DNA from: Mycobacterium europaeum
Lineage (GTDB): Bacteria; Actinomycetota; Actinomycetes; Mycobacteriales; Mycobacteriaceae
NCBI RefSeq assembly: GCF_002102155.1
Contig: NZ_LQOU01000048.1
Location: 1 to 61,701, forward strand
DNA length: 61,701 nucleotides
Direction of reading: 5' to 3'
Shown: positions 16,990-24,081 of the stretch, one piece after another
How the letters are laid out: each line of letters opens with the position of its first letter
Position numbering within the stretch: position 1 is the stretch's first letter
Program-made: the position numbers and the translations under genes
The notes under the pieces: generated by a model
Databases searched by the model: none
What the model saw: the letters and a program-made list of their open reading frames with translations, nothing else
Told to the model about the DNA's origin: nothing

Positions 16990-18714
16990 TCAGGCCGACG
17001 CGCGCTGGTCGTCGCCCGCCGCCGGCTGCTGGGGAGGCTGACCCTTGCGCAGCGTCGCCAGCAGCTCGCGGTACGGGCCGACGAGGTAGACGGTGTCGCC
17101 GCCACGCAGCCAGGCGTCACGCCGCGGGTGGAGCTCGACGGGCGCGTCCTGGCGGGTGATCGCGATGACACGGGTCTGGGTGGACAGCTCGAACATCTTC
17201 AGCCCGTCGAGTTCGCTGCCCGGCGCCACGTGCATGCCGCCGATCATGAACGAACGCTGCCCGACGGAAAACGTGCCCAGCACCTGCAGCCCCATCGCAG
17301 CGCCGATGAACCACGGCGCGGCCAGTTCGACCGTGGACCGGACGTTTTCAAACCCGAACCGCTGCGCCACCGCGGCCCCCAGCGCACGGTCGTAGACCCG
17401 CAGCACCAGCGGAACGTCGGGCCGGACGACTTCGGGCTTGACCCGCGGGCCCAGCATCTCGCGCAGCACGATCCCGGTCTCGATGTTGACCATGTCGTCC
17501 TGCGTCAGCACCGCCACCGCGCGCGCGTGGTCGACGCGGGCGGCCTCGAGCGTCTGGCGCAGCGTCGCGTCGCCGAAGATCACCGGTACGTCCAGGTCGG
17601 CGGCAGTGGACAGGTAGCGGTTGTTCTCGTCGCGCTCGATCACCGCGACGTCGTATCCGGCCGACCTCAGGTCGGCGACGACGCGGCTGCCGAACGAGCC
17701 GAGACCGACGACGATGACGTGATTGCGCAGGTGGCGCGCCCGGCGGCGTCCCACCGAGTGGGCGAACCGCCGCGACAACAGCAGGTCGGCGATGAAGGCG
17801 ACGAGGAGCGCCGTGGTGGTGACGCCGGCGAACATCAACATGATGCTGAACAGCCGCAGCCAGGTGGGCTGGTGGAGGAAGCTGAAATCGCCGTAACCCA
17901 CCGTCGCGATCGTCTCGGTGCTGAAGTACAGCGCGTCGAGCCACGTCATCTTGGGACGAGGCTGGTAAGAGAAGCGCAGGACCACCGTCGAGCCGATCAG
18001 CAGACAGGCCGCGGCCAGTGCGGCCCGCGCGAACATGGGGTTGACGTCGTCGCGCAAGGCGCGCACCCCGTCGAGCGCCCGCCGCAGCCGGAGCAGGCGA
18101 TAGTGCGTCACCGTCGGCCGGGGCACCTTGATGCCGCGCGCGGCCAACTCCTCGGCGGTGCCGATCATCGCGGTCCAGTCGCCCGCGTGTATCGGCAGGT
18201 CGCGGCCCGGGCACGACACCACCTCTCCCGGGCTGGCGCAGTCCTCGCCGTGAATCACCGCCACCGGCGCCAGATCGCCGTAGATCTCGCGCAGCGTCGC
18301 GTCCCGCGGCGCCTCCGCGCCGGAGACCACGAACTCGATGCCGGCCGCCTCGAACGGGTGCACGGTGTGCGCCAGGCATGCCTCGACGACCGAGGGCGCC
18401 GCGAGGTCGGCGACGTCCAGGATGGCTCCGGGGCGCTTGTCGGCGGCCATGGCCGTGCGCAGCACGTCATTGGCCAGCCGCGCCACCACCCGCACCCGCG
18501 GATTGGCCTTCCTCGCCAGCAGCGCGATTTCGAGGTTGGTCGCGTCGTCGTCCCCGACGCAGATCACGGCGCGAGCACGGGTGACCCCGACGGTTTCCAG
18601 CTCGCCGGCGGTGCGGACCTTGACGATGTGCACACCGGCGGTGTTGAGCTCCTCGACGATCGTGGTCGCCAGCGCGTCATCACCGCTGACGATGATGTGG
18701 CCGCGCACGCTCAC
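16990..18714 (-). CDS. potassium channel with two TrkA-N (RCK-type) domains
   Basis: 574 residues from the GTG at 18714 (VSVRGHIIVSGDD). Order of domains: a first TrkA-N Rossmann domain (about 1-130) whose glycine motif is degenerate (SGDDALA); a linker; a transmembrane helix near 228-245; a pore loop with the selectivity filter TVGYGD (271-276); a second helix near 288-312; a second TrkA-N domain with an intact GLGSFGSR motif (337-344); and a TrkA-C-like segment (about 480-555). A single-pore ion channel flanked by nucleotide-binding domains suggests a ligand-gated K+ channel or uptake system in the inner membrane. The extra N-terminal Rossmann domain before the pore is unusual. The stop lies 8 bases from the convergent oxidoreductase gene. 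Confidence 0.85.
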   Translation of the reverse strand: MSVRGHIIVSGDDALATTIVEELNTAGVHIVKVRTAGELETVGVTRARAVICVGDDDATNLEIALLARKANPRVRVVARLANDVLRTAMAADKRPGAILDVADLAAPSVVEACLAHTVHPFEAAGIEFVVSGAEAPRDATLREIYGDLAPVAVIHGEDCASPGEVVSCPGRDLPIHAGDWTAMIGTAEELAARGIKVPRPTVTHYRLLRLRRALDGVRALRDDVNPMFARAALAAACLLIGSTVVLRFSYQPRPKMTWLDALYFSTETIATVGYGDFSFLHQPTWLRLFSIMLMFAGVTTTALLVAFIADLLLSRRFAHSVGRRRARHLRNHVIVVGLGSFGSRVVADLRSAGYDVAVIERDENNRYLSTAADLDVPVIFGDATLRQTLEAARVDHARAVAVLTQDDMVNIETGIVLREMLGPRVKPEVVRPDVPLVLRVYDRALGAAVAQRFGFENVRSTVELAAPWFIGAAMGLQVLGTFSVGQRSFMIGGMHVAPGSELDGLKMFELSTQTRVIAITRQDAPVELHPRRDAWLRGGDTVYLVGPYRELLATLRKGQPPQQPAAGDDQRASA

Positions 18715-18869
18715 CCACCCTCCCGGGCGTCCGGCATAACCCCCACCTCTGCTGACGTTGGCGTTTGTTCCTATGACTATCGGGCACCGTGCCGATTCAT
18801 GCCAGTGCGACACCGGCGCGGGAGCCGAGGTGAATTGCCACGGCGCCGCGGGCGAGATTCGATAGCGGT

Positions 18870-20165
18870 ATGACGCAGCCGGAACTTCCGGGGCCGCTCG
18901 CCGCCTTGACCCGGCTCATCTCGGAGCGCATCGCCGCGGCGGATTTCGCCGGGGCGTTGCCCCTGATGAGCGAGCTGGTCGCGGTCTGCCGGCCGATCTT
19001 GGGGGAGCGCCATCCGAACGTGTTGGACATGGAGCTGGCGCTGGTGCACCTGCAGCTCCAAATGGGGGACCAGGCCGGGGCCTACGCCGCTCTGGAGCAG
19101 CTGGTACCCGAGCTCGAGGAGGTGCTGGGTCGCAACCACATCACCACGTTGACGGCGCGGCACATGTTCGCGGACCGGCCGCAGCCCGAGGGGCGGGCCG
19201 CGCTGGCCGAATGGTCGAAGCTGCTGGCTGACGAAGAAGGTGTCCTGGGCGCCGAGCACCCGACCGTGTTGACGTCCAGGGACCGGGTCGCGCACCAGCG
19301 CAAGGAGCTCGGCGACTACCCGGGCGCCATCGCCTTGGGTGAGCGCGTCCTCGCCGCGCGGCGCCGGGTGCTCGGCGAGCACCACGAGGACACCCTTGGT
19401 ATGTGGCTGTCGCTGACGCAATGGCAGGGCGAGTCGGTGGACGCTGCCGGCGCCATGGCTCAGCTCGAGTCGCTGGTCGAGGTGATGCGCGAGAAGCTGG
19501 GACACGACCACCGGCACACGCTGATCGCGCGGCACACCATCGCGCTGTGGGAGTCCGAACCCGAGGACTACCGGGACAAGGTGGCCACCTGGCAAGCCCT
19601 GGTCGACGACGAAGCCCGGGTCTTCGGTGACGACAGTCCCGTCACGGTGGCCGCCCAAGAGGAACTGGCGAAGTGGCGGGGGCGCGCCGAGGACTACCGC
19701 TGGGTGGCCGAGATGCGCGGCCGGGTCGAGGAATCCACCAAGCGCCGCCTACGCGCCAGGAGCCAAGCGACGCGGCACTTTTCGAACGGCGAATACCTGC
19801 GGTGCTGGCTCGCCGAGCGCGGTGCCCAATTCCCGGTCTGGGCAAGCCATTACGGTGGCGATAAGGTCTGGGACTTCTCCCCGGAGTCCCTCGACGCACT
19901 GGAAGAGCTTCTCGTTCAAAAGGCCCCGACGCCCGAGCAGCTCTTGGACGAGGAACGCAATGCGCCGTTCATCGACGGCGCGGTGTGGTACCTGGGCGAG
20001 GTGCTGCGCCGCGGACGATCCGTGCCGTGGGAATACACCCGTGGCGAAACGGCGGATCCCACCGTCGGACACGTCGACGTCTTCGAGGCCCTCACCAGCG
20101 TGTTGCATGCCGTCGACCGCGGGACCCTGCGCCGCACGTACGACCGGTTCACCGCCCCCCGGTAA
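18870..20165 (+). CDS. tetratricopeptide-repeat protein
   Basis: 431 residues. Six copies of a LGxxHPxTL-type signature occur at residues 45, 87, 127, 169, 211 and 253 (LGERHPNVL, LGRNHITTL, LGAEHPTVL, LGEHHEDTL, LGHDHRHTL, FGDDSPVTV), a period of 40-42. This is the kinesin-light-chain style TPR (TPR_10/12), which makes a protein-binding superhelix. The C-terminal 150 residues (from about SNGEYLRCWLAE) are non-repetitive and not recognised. No signal peptide or enzyme motif is visible. Partner unknown. The NUDIX gene follows within 40 bases. Confidence 0.75.
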   Translation: MTQPELPGPLAALTRLISERIAAADFAGALPLMSELVAVCRPILGERHPNVLDMELALVHLQLQMGDQAGAYAALEQLVPELEEVLGRNHITTLTARHMFADRPQPEGRAALAEWSKLLADEEGVLGAEHPTVLTSRDRVAHQRKELGDYPGAIALGERVLAARRRVLGEHHEDTLGMWLSLTQWQGESVDAAGAMAQLESLVEVMREKLGHDHRHTLIARHTIALWESEPEDYRDKVATWQALVDDEARVFGDDSPVTVAAQEELAKWRGRAEDYRWVAEMRGRVEESTKRRLRARSQATRHFSNGEYLRCWLAERGAQFPVWASHYGGDKVWDFSPESLDALEELLVQKAPTPEQLLDEERNAPFIDGAVWYLGEVLRRGRSVPWEYTRGETADPTVGHVDVFEALTSVLHAVDRGTLRRTYDRFTAPR

Positions 20166-20201
20166 CGGGACGTGCCGGGGGCCGGCAGTGATACTGGGCG
20201 G

Positions 20202-20738
20202 GTGCCCTTCATCGAACGCGTCGCGTCCCGCGAGGTCTACCGGAGCCAATGGATGGTGCTCCGCGAAGACGACATCCGTCGCCCGGACGGCAGCCCCGGC
20301 ATTTACGGCGTGGTGGACAAACCCGACTATGCGCTGGTGATGCCGTTCGACGGGCACCGCTTCCGGCTCGTCGAGCAGTTCCGGTACCCGCTCGGGGCGC
20401 GACGCTGGGAATTCCCGCAGGGAACCGCGCCCGGTCTGGCGCACACCGACCCCTCTGAACTGGCCGCCCGCGAGTTGCGCGAGGAAACGGGATTGAGTGC
20501 GACGTCATTCGAGGTCCTCGGCCAGCTCGACGTCGCGCCCGGCATGACGAGCCAGCGCGGGTGGGTGTTCCTGGCCACCGGAATCGCCGAGGGCGAGCCG
20601 GATCTCGAGCACGAGGAACAGGACCTGCGCAGCGCCTGGTTCGACCGCGAGGATGTCGAGCAGATGATCCGCTCCGGCGTGATCGCCGACGCGCAGTCCG
20701 TCGCCGCCTACGGCTTGTTCCTGCTGCGGCGGCCATGA
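20202..20738 (+). CDS. NUDIX hydrolase (ADP-ribose pyrophosphatase-like)
   Basis: 178 residues from the GTG at 20202, favoured because GATACT (20190-20195) sits six bases upstream as a leaderless -10; the GTG at 20172 is in phase too. The Nudix helix core is REL-REETGL (in SELAARELREETGLSA), with the metal-binding Glu pair. The preceding EFPQGTAPG replaces the usual ExPxGxxE. The general layout resembles ADP-ribose/sugar-nucleotide pyrophosphatases. Substrate not certain. Confidence 0.85.
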   Translation: MPFIERVASREVYRSQWMVLREDDIRRPDGSPGIYGVVDKPDYALVMPFDGHRFRLVEQFRYPLGARRWEFPQGTAPGLAHTDPSELAARELREETGLSATSFEVLGQLDVAPGMTSQRGWVFLATGIAEGEPDLEHEEQDLRSAWFDREDVEQMIRSGVIADAQSVAAYGLFLLRRP

Positions 20739-20772
20739 AGCAATGCGGGGATCCGCAGGGTCGCGCGTCTCA

Positions 20773-21462
20773 CTAGTTGGGCGCGGGCGTCATCGAGGCG
20801 ATGTAATAGACCTCGCGCCCGGTCGGGTAGCCGCCGCCGTTGGTGGCGATGTGGACGTGGTCGTAGTGGTTGAGGGTTTCCGACCCGAGGTCGGCGGTCC
20901 AGCTGCCCCCTCCGACGCCCGGATAGATCTTCTGGCGCCAGATCACGTGGTTGATTCCCCATCGTTTCGCGTTCGCCAGGGCGTAGCCGGCGATCTGGTT
21001 GCCGAGTTCGATGCCCTCGGGGCTGCCGTGGTTCGGGATCATCACGTCGATCGCCAGCCCGTTGGGATGCCACGGCAGGGGATCTTGACGATACCCATAG
21101 ATGGTTTTGATCTGCGGAAACAGCACGCTGATGGCTCGCTCGGCCCAGATCGTCTTGACCTGCAGCCTGTCCTCCGACGCCAGGCCGCGGGGCAGGGCGA
21201 CCTGGAACTGCTGGGCGGCGGCGGGTGCGTTCGCAGCCAGCATCTCGACTTCCGCGGGGGTGGCGGTGTGCGGCGCGCTTGTCGGGGCGGCAGCCGGGGT
21301 GGTGGGTGCGGGCGCGGCAGCCGCGGCAGCCACTGCCGCCGCGTTCGGAGCGCAGCATCGCGGCTTGGTGTCTTGGGCGTAGACCATGCCGGCCGCAAGC
21401 GCGAACGAGGCCACGATCGCCAGCCAGCGGCCGCGCCCGTCGGCCAACACGTTCTTGCCCAC
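20773..21462 (-). CDS. secreted M15-like (ARB_07466-type) peptidase domain protein
   Basis: 229 residues. An N-terminal signal anchor (WLAIVASFALAAGMVYAQ, 13-30) is followed by a Cys pair (CC, 36-37) and a low-complexity Ala/Pro/Thr linker (40-70). The C-terminal domain has WHPNGLAIDVMIP (H132, D139) and HYDHVHI (H202, H204), the zinc-site pattern of the LAS/M15 fold found in VanY-like D,D-carboxypeptidases and ARB_07466 domains. It would act in the cell wall or outside the cell. Several mycobacterial proteins share this domain without a proven substrate. The start codon is GTG. It is convergent with the NUDIX gene. Confidence 0.75.
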   Translation of the reverse strand: MGKNVLADGRGRWLAIVASFALAAGMVYAQDTKPRCCAPNAAAVAAAAAAPAPTTPAAAPTSAPHTATPAEVEMLAANAPAAAQQFQVALPRGLASEDRLQVKTIWAERAISVLFPQIKTIYGYRQDPLPWHPNGLAIDVMIPNHGSPEGIELGNQIAGYALANAKRWGINHVIWRQKIYPGVGGGSWTADLGSETLNHYDHVHIATNGGGYPTGREVYYIASMTPAPN

Positions 21463-21569
21463 GACCAGCAGCTTAGTGTCGGGTGGGGCGCCTGTGGCGC
21501 GTTTTCAGGTGGATAATTCAGCTCGGCGAATTGACCCTGAGCCACCCCGGCTCGGTCCACAATGGCACC

Positions 21570-22070
21570 ATGCCCGGCCAGTCCTTCGAGGATGCCAACG
21601 CGTTTCACCGGATGATGCGTCGTTTCGCGTCGACACCGGTGGGTGCCGCGCTTCTTCGCCCCACGGCGCACCACCTTGACCGGCTCATCACCCGGGTCAG
21701 CGGGGGCAGGAGCAGCTTCGCCGGGCTGGCGACCGGCATCCCGGTGGTCATGCTCACCACCACCGGCGCGAAATCCGGTGAGCCGCGCACCGTCGCCGTG
21801 TACGGGATCCCGCACCCCGACGGCCTGGCCCTCATCGCGTCCAACTTCGGCGGCGCCAAGCACCCATCCTGGTACCACAACCTGAAGGCCCACCCCGAAG
21901 CGACGGTAACCATCGGCCGCGATACCTGGCACGCCACCGCGCGGCTCGCCACGCCCGGCGAGCGCGACGAGATCTGGGCGAAAGGCCTCGAGCTGTATCC
22001 GGGCTGGCGGAAGTACGAAGTGCGGGCCGGAAAGCGCCACATCGAGGCGTTCGTGCTGGAACGAGAGTGA
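21570..22070 (+). CDS. deazaflavin (F420)-dependent nitroreductase family protein
   Basis: 166 residues from the ATG at 21570. CACAAT at 21558-21563 precedes the ATG by six bases, as for a leaderless mRNA. The Ddn/FDOR-A pattern is clear: LTTTGAKSGEPRTVAVYGIPHPDG, then IASNFGGAKHPSWYHNLKAHPEATV. Members bind F420H2 and reduce quinones or nitro-compounds, often near the membrane. Its final GTGA overlaps the start of a 48-codon frame that looks like a KaiB-domain remnant. Confidence 0.85.
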   Translation: MPGQSFEDANAFHRMMRRFASTPVGAALLRPTAHHLDRLITRVSGGRSSFAGLATGIPVVMLTTTGAKSGEPRTVAVYGIPHPDGLALIASNFGGAKHPSWYHNLKAHPEATVTIGRDTWHATARLATPGERDEIWAKGLELYPGWRKYEVRAGKRHIEAFVLERE

Positions 22071-22213
22071 CGCGGCTTACCCGCGACCGGCCGACGGAGG
22101 CGCGGAGGGCCATGGCGTTCGGCCAGGAGTTGTCGGGCCGGTACGAGGTCGAAGTTTTGGACATCAGCGACCGCGGGCAGCTGGGTGAATGCGCCCCGGG
22201 CGTCGGCGGCTGA
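22067..22213 (+). pseudogene. possible KaiB-like domain remnant
   Basis: A 48-codon frame starting with GTG at 22067 (overlapping the previous stop) reads RPTEARRAMAFGQELSGRYE followed by VEVLDISDRGQLGECAPG, then stops. From memory, KaiB-type thioredoxin-like domains run ...S.RA..NL...CEE.L.GRY.LEVID....P.LA...., which aligns over about 40 residues. The expected N-terminal strand and the C-terminal PTL segment are missing, so it is either a truncated gene or a chance match. No alignment was run. Confidence 0.35.
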
Positions 22214-22243
22214 GCGTCGCGTCGGCTGGTGGGCCTGCTCGGC

Positions 22244-23008
22244 CTAGCTGTTGTCGCCCACGTATGCGTCGGCCCAGGCGCCGATGATTCGCCCCGCCCG
22301 GTGCGCTTGCCCGCGGGCGGTGAGAAAGTGATCCGAGCCCTCCAGCGAGACGAAGCTGCGCGGGTGGCGGGCCAAGCGGAAGATCTCGCTGGCGTTCTCG
22401 ATGCCGACCGTGTTGTCGGTCGGTGAGTGCAGGATGAGCAGCGGCAGGCGCAGACCCTTGATCTTGTCGCGCAGGTGGGCCCGGCGCACATCCTCGACGA
22501 ATGCCCGCTTGAGCGTCAGCGTGCGCCCGCCGACCATCCATTCGGCGCTGCCCTCGGTCAGGCAGCGGTCGACGACTGCGTCGTAATGCTTTTCGACGTG
22601 GCTCGGGTCGACCGGCGCGGCGACCGTCACCACCGACCGCACTCCCGGCGACTGCCGAGCGGCGGCGAGCACCGCTGCTCCGCCCCACGAGTGCCCGACC
22701 AGGATGTCGGCCGGGGTTCCGCGGCTTGTCATGAATTCGCATGCCCTGGCGATGTCGTGGACCTTGACGGTGAACGACCCGTCGCCCCAGTCGCCCTCGG
22801 ATCCGCCCAGACCCAGCGCATCGAAGCGCAGCATGCCGATGCCGTCGGCGGCCAGTTGCTTGCAGATCCTCGCGGCGGCGGGCGAGTCCTTGCCGAGCGT
22901 GAAGCCGTGCGCGAACACGCCCCAGCCCCGCACGGCTCCGTCGGGCATCTCGATGACGCCGGCCAGAGTCGCGCCCGTGGAACCTTGGAACGTCACACGT
23001 TCGCCCAT
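22244..23008 (-). CDS. alpha/beta hydrolase of the OsmC-associated type
   Basis: 254 residues, MGERVTFQGSTGATLAGVIE at the start. The nucleophile elbow is GHSWGG; the acid is probably the Asp in HSPTDNTV and the base the His in GSDHFLT. The N-terminal run HGFTLGKDSPAAARICKQL and the LRFDALGLGGSEGDW segment resemble the hydrolase half of the bifunctional hydrolase/OsmC proteins, but no OsmC domain follows. Cytoplasmic, substrate unknown. The decayed left attachment-site copy lies about 50 bases upstream of its start, so this gene is outside the proposed island. Confidence 0.8.
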   Translation of the reverse strand: MGERVTFQGSTGATLAGVIEMPDGAVRGWGVFAHGFTLGKDSPAAARICKQLAADGIGMLRFDALGLGGSEGDWGDGSFTVKVHDIARACEFMTSRGTPADILVGHSWGGAAVLAAARQSPGVRSVVTVAAPVDPSHVEKHYDAVVDRCLTEGSAEWMVGGRTLTLKRAFVEDVRRAHLRDKIKGLRLPLLILHSPTDNTVGIENASEIFRLARHPRSFVSLEGSDHFLTARGQAHRAGRIIGAWADAYVGDNS

Positions 23009-23060
23009 GCCGACGATCTAACCCGCCCCGGACGGCGGTCGTGAAGCCGACCTACCTGCG

Positions 23061-23097
23061 AGAAGGTTTGTGCCCCAGGCAGGAACACTAACTGCGG
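23061..23097. other. decayed attachment-site copy of the tRNA-Arg 3' end (left boundary)
   Basis: These 37 bases match 26173-26209 (3' part of tRNA-Arg plus 10 bases of its downstream flank) at 29 of 37 positions by my hand alignment. Identical blocks include GTTTGTGCCCC, GGCAGGA and CTGCGG; differences cluster in the T-loop. The copy has the same orientation as the tRNA 3' end, as expected for the distal direct repeat left by integration into a tRNA gene. Confidence 0.65.
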
Positions 23098-23211
23098 AAT
23101 TGAGCCACATATTCGCAGTTCAGAGGCATAATGCGGGTGTGCGTGTCGGATCGTTGTCGGATGCCTCAGCTCGGCCGAAATGAAATCCGTTGTGCGACAA
23201 CCGCGTACAAG

Positions 23212-23991
23212 TCAGCCTCTGCGGGCGACGTCTTGGCTCAGGATCTGGGGCCAGGTCTCGACATCGGCCGGGATGTGCGCCACGGTGAGCGTTGACCGCG
23301 GCATCAGTGCGGCAAGCGATTCCGCTGTCGACATCGGATGCGCCGGGTCGCCGACCCAGGCCAGAATCGTCGTCGGCACATCGATTCGTGCGACCGCTTC
23401 GCGAGCGGGCAGGTCGCTGAGAGCCGCGCCTCGAAACAGTGACGGCAGCAGTGCGTCGGCCACATCGGGAACTGTTTCGGGCGCGCCGACCGTGGCTGGC
23501 GGCGGAGTCGCCCCACGCGCCGACGCGATGAATGCCCCGACTCCCTCGGTTTCGATAAGTTCGGCCGCAGCCCGGTAGATCGCCGCCTGCGCGGGCCGGG
23601 TTTCCCACGCGGTGGCCGGCACCATGAGCGTGAGGCCGGCGAAGCGGTTCGGCTCGCGGGCAGCCGCGTGCAGCAGCGTGCCGGCACCCATGGACGGGCC
23701 GACTCCGTGCACCCGTTCGCCGGGAAACCATTTGTCGAGCAGCTGCAGAAGATCCTCGGCAAGGCTTTCCCATCGGTAATCCTCCGGGACCTTGCGCCCA
23801 GTCGACTTGCCATGGCCGCGTGCGTCGTACCGCAGCAGTCGGGTCCCGCTGAGGCCCCTGCCGAGGTCGAGATTGAGCACCCGGTCACGCGCGCGGCTGG
23901 AGGTAAGTCCGTGCAGTTGAACTACCGGATGACCACCTTCGTCGCTCAGTTCGACGGCAAGCTCTGCTCCAGGAACCACGAAAGTGGACAT
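23212..23991 (-). CDS. alpha/beta hydrolase
   Basis: 259 residues from the ATG at 23991 (MSTFVVPGAELAVELSDEG). Typical small hydrolase: oxyanion segment QLHGLTSSR, LLRYDARGHGKS, nucleophile elbow GPSMG (in HGVGPSMGAGT), acid in AWVGDPAHP and a C-terminal AHIPADVETW where the base His would lie. The GPSMG elbow has Pro before the Ser, less common than GxSxG with His or Tyr. It diverges from the condensation-GNAT gene with 90 bases between starts and lies inside the tRNA-Arg island. The pair may share a promoter region and a pathway. Confidence 0.8.
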   Translation of the reverse strand: MSTFVVPGAELAVELSDEGGHPVVQLHGLTSSRARDRVLNLDLGRGLSGTRLLRYDARGHGKSTGRKVPEDYRWESLAEDLLQLLDKWFPGERVHGVGPSMGAGTLLHAAAREPNRFAGLTLMVPATAWETRPAQAAIYRAAAELIETEGVGAFIASARGATPPPATVGAPETVPDVADALLPSLFRGAALSDLPAREAVARIDVPTTILAWVGDPAHPMSTAESLAALMPRSTLTVAHIPADVETWPQILSQDVARRG

Positions 23992-24081
23992 CACGCAACT
24001 CTTCTCACGACCGGACGGCTCGCCCCGGAGCCGACCGCGCAGACCGAGCATTCAGGCTAACTGGCGCGTTAGGGTACCGCC

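Noticed and set aside
20745..20758. Small palindrome TGCGG-GGAT-CCGCA between the NUDIX and M15-like genes
   Set aside because: Only a 5-bp stem without a T-run; too weak to call a terminator, although a convergent site would be expected here.
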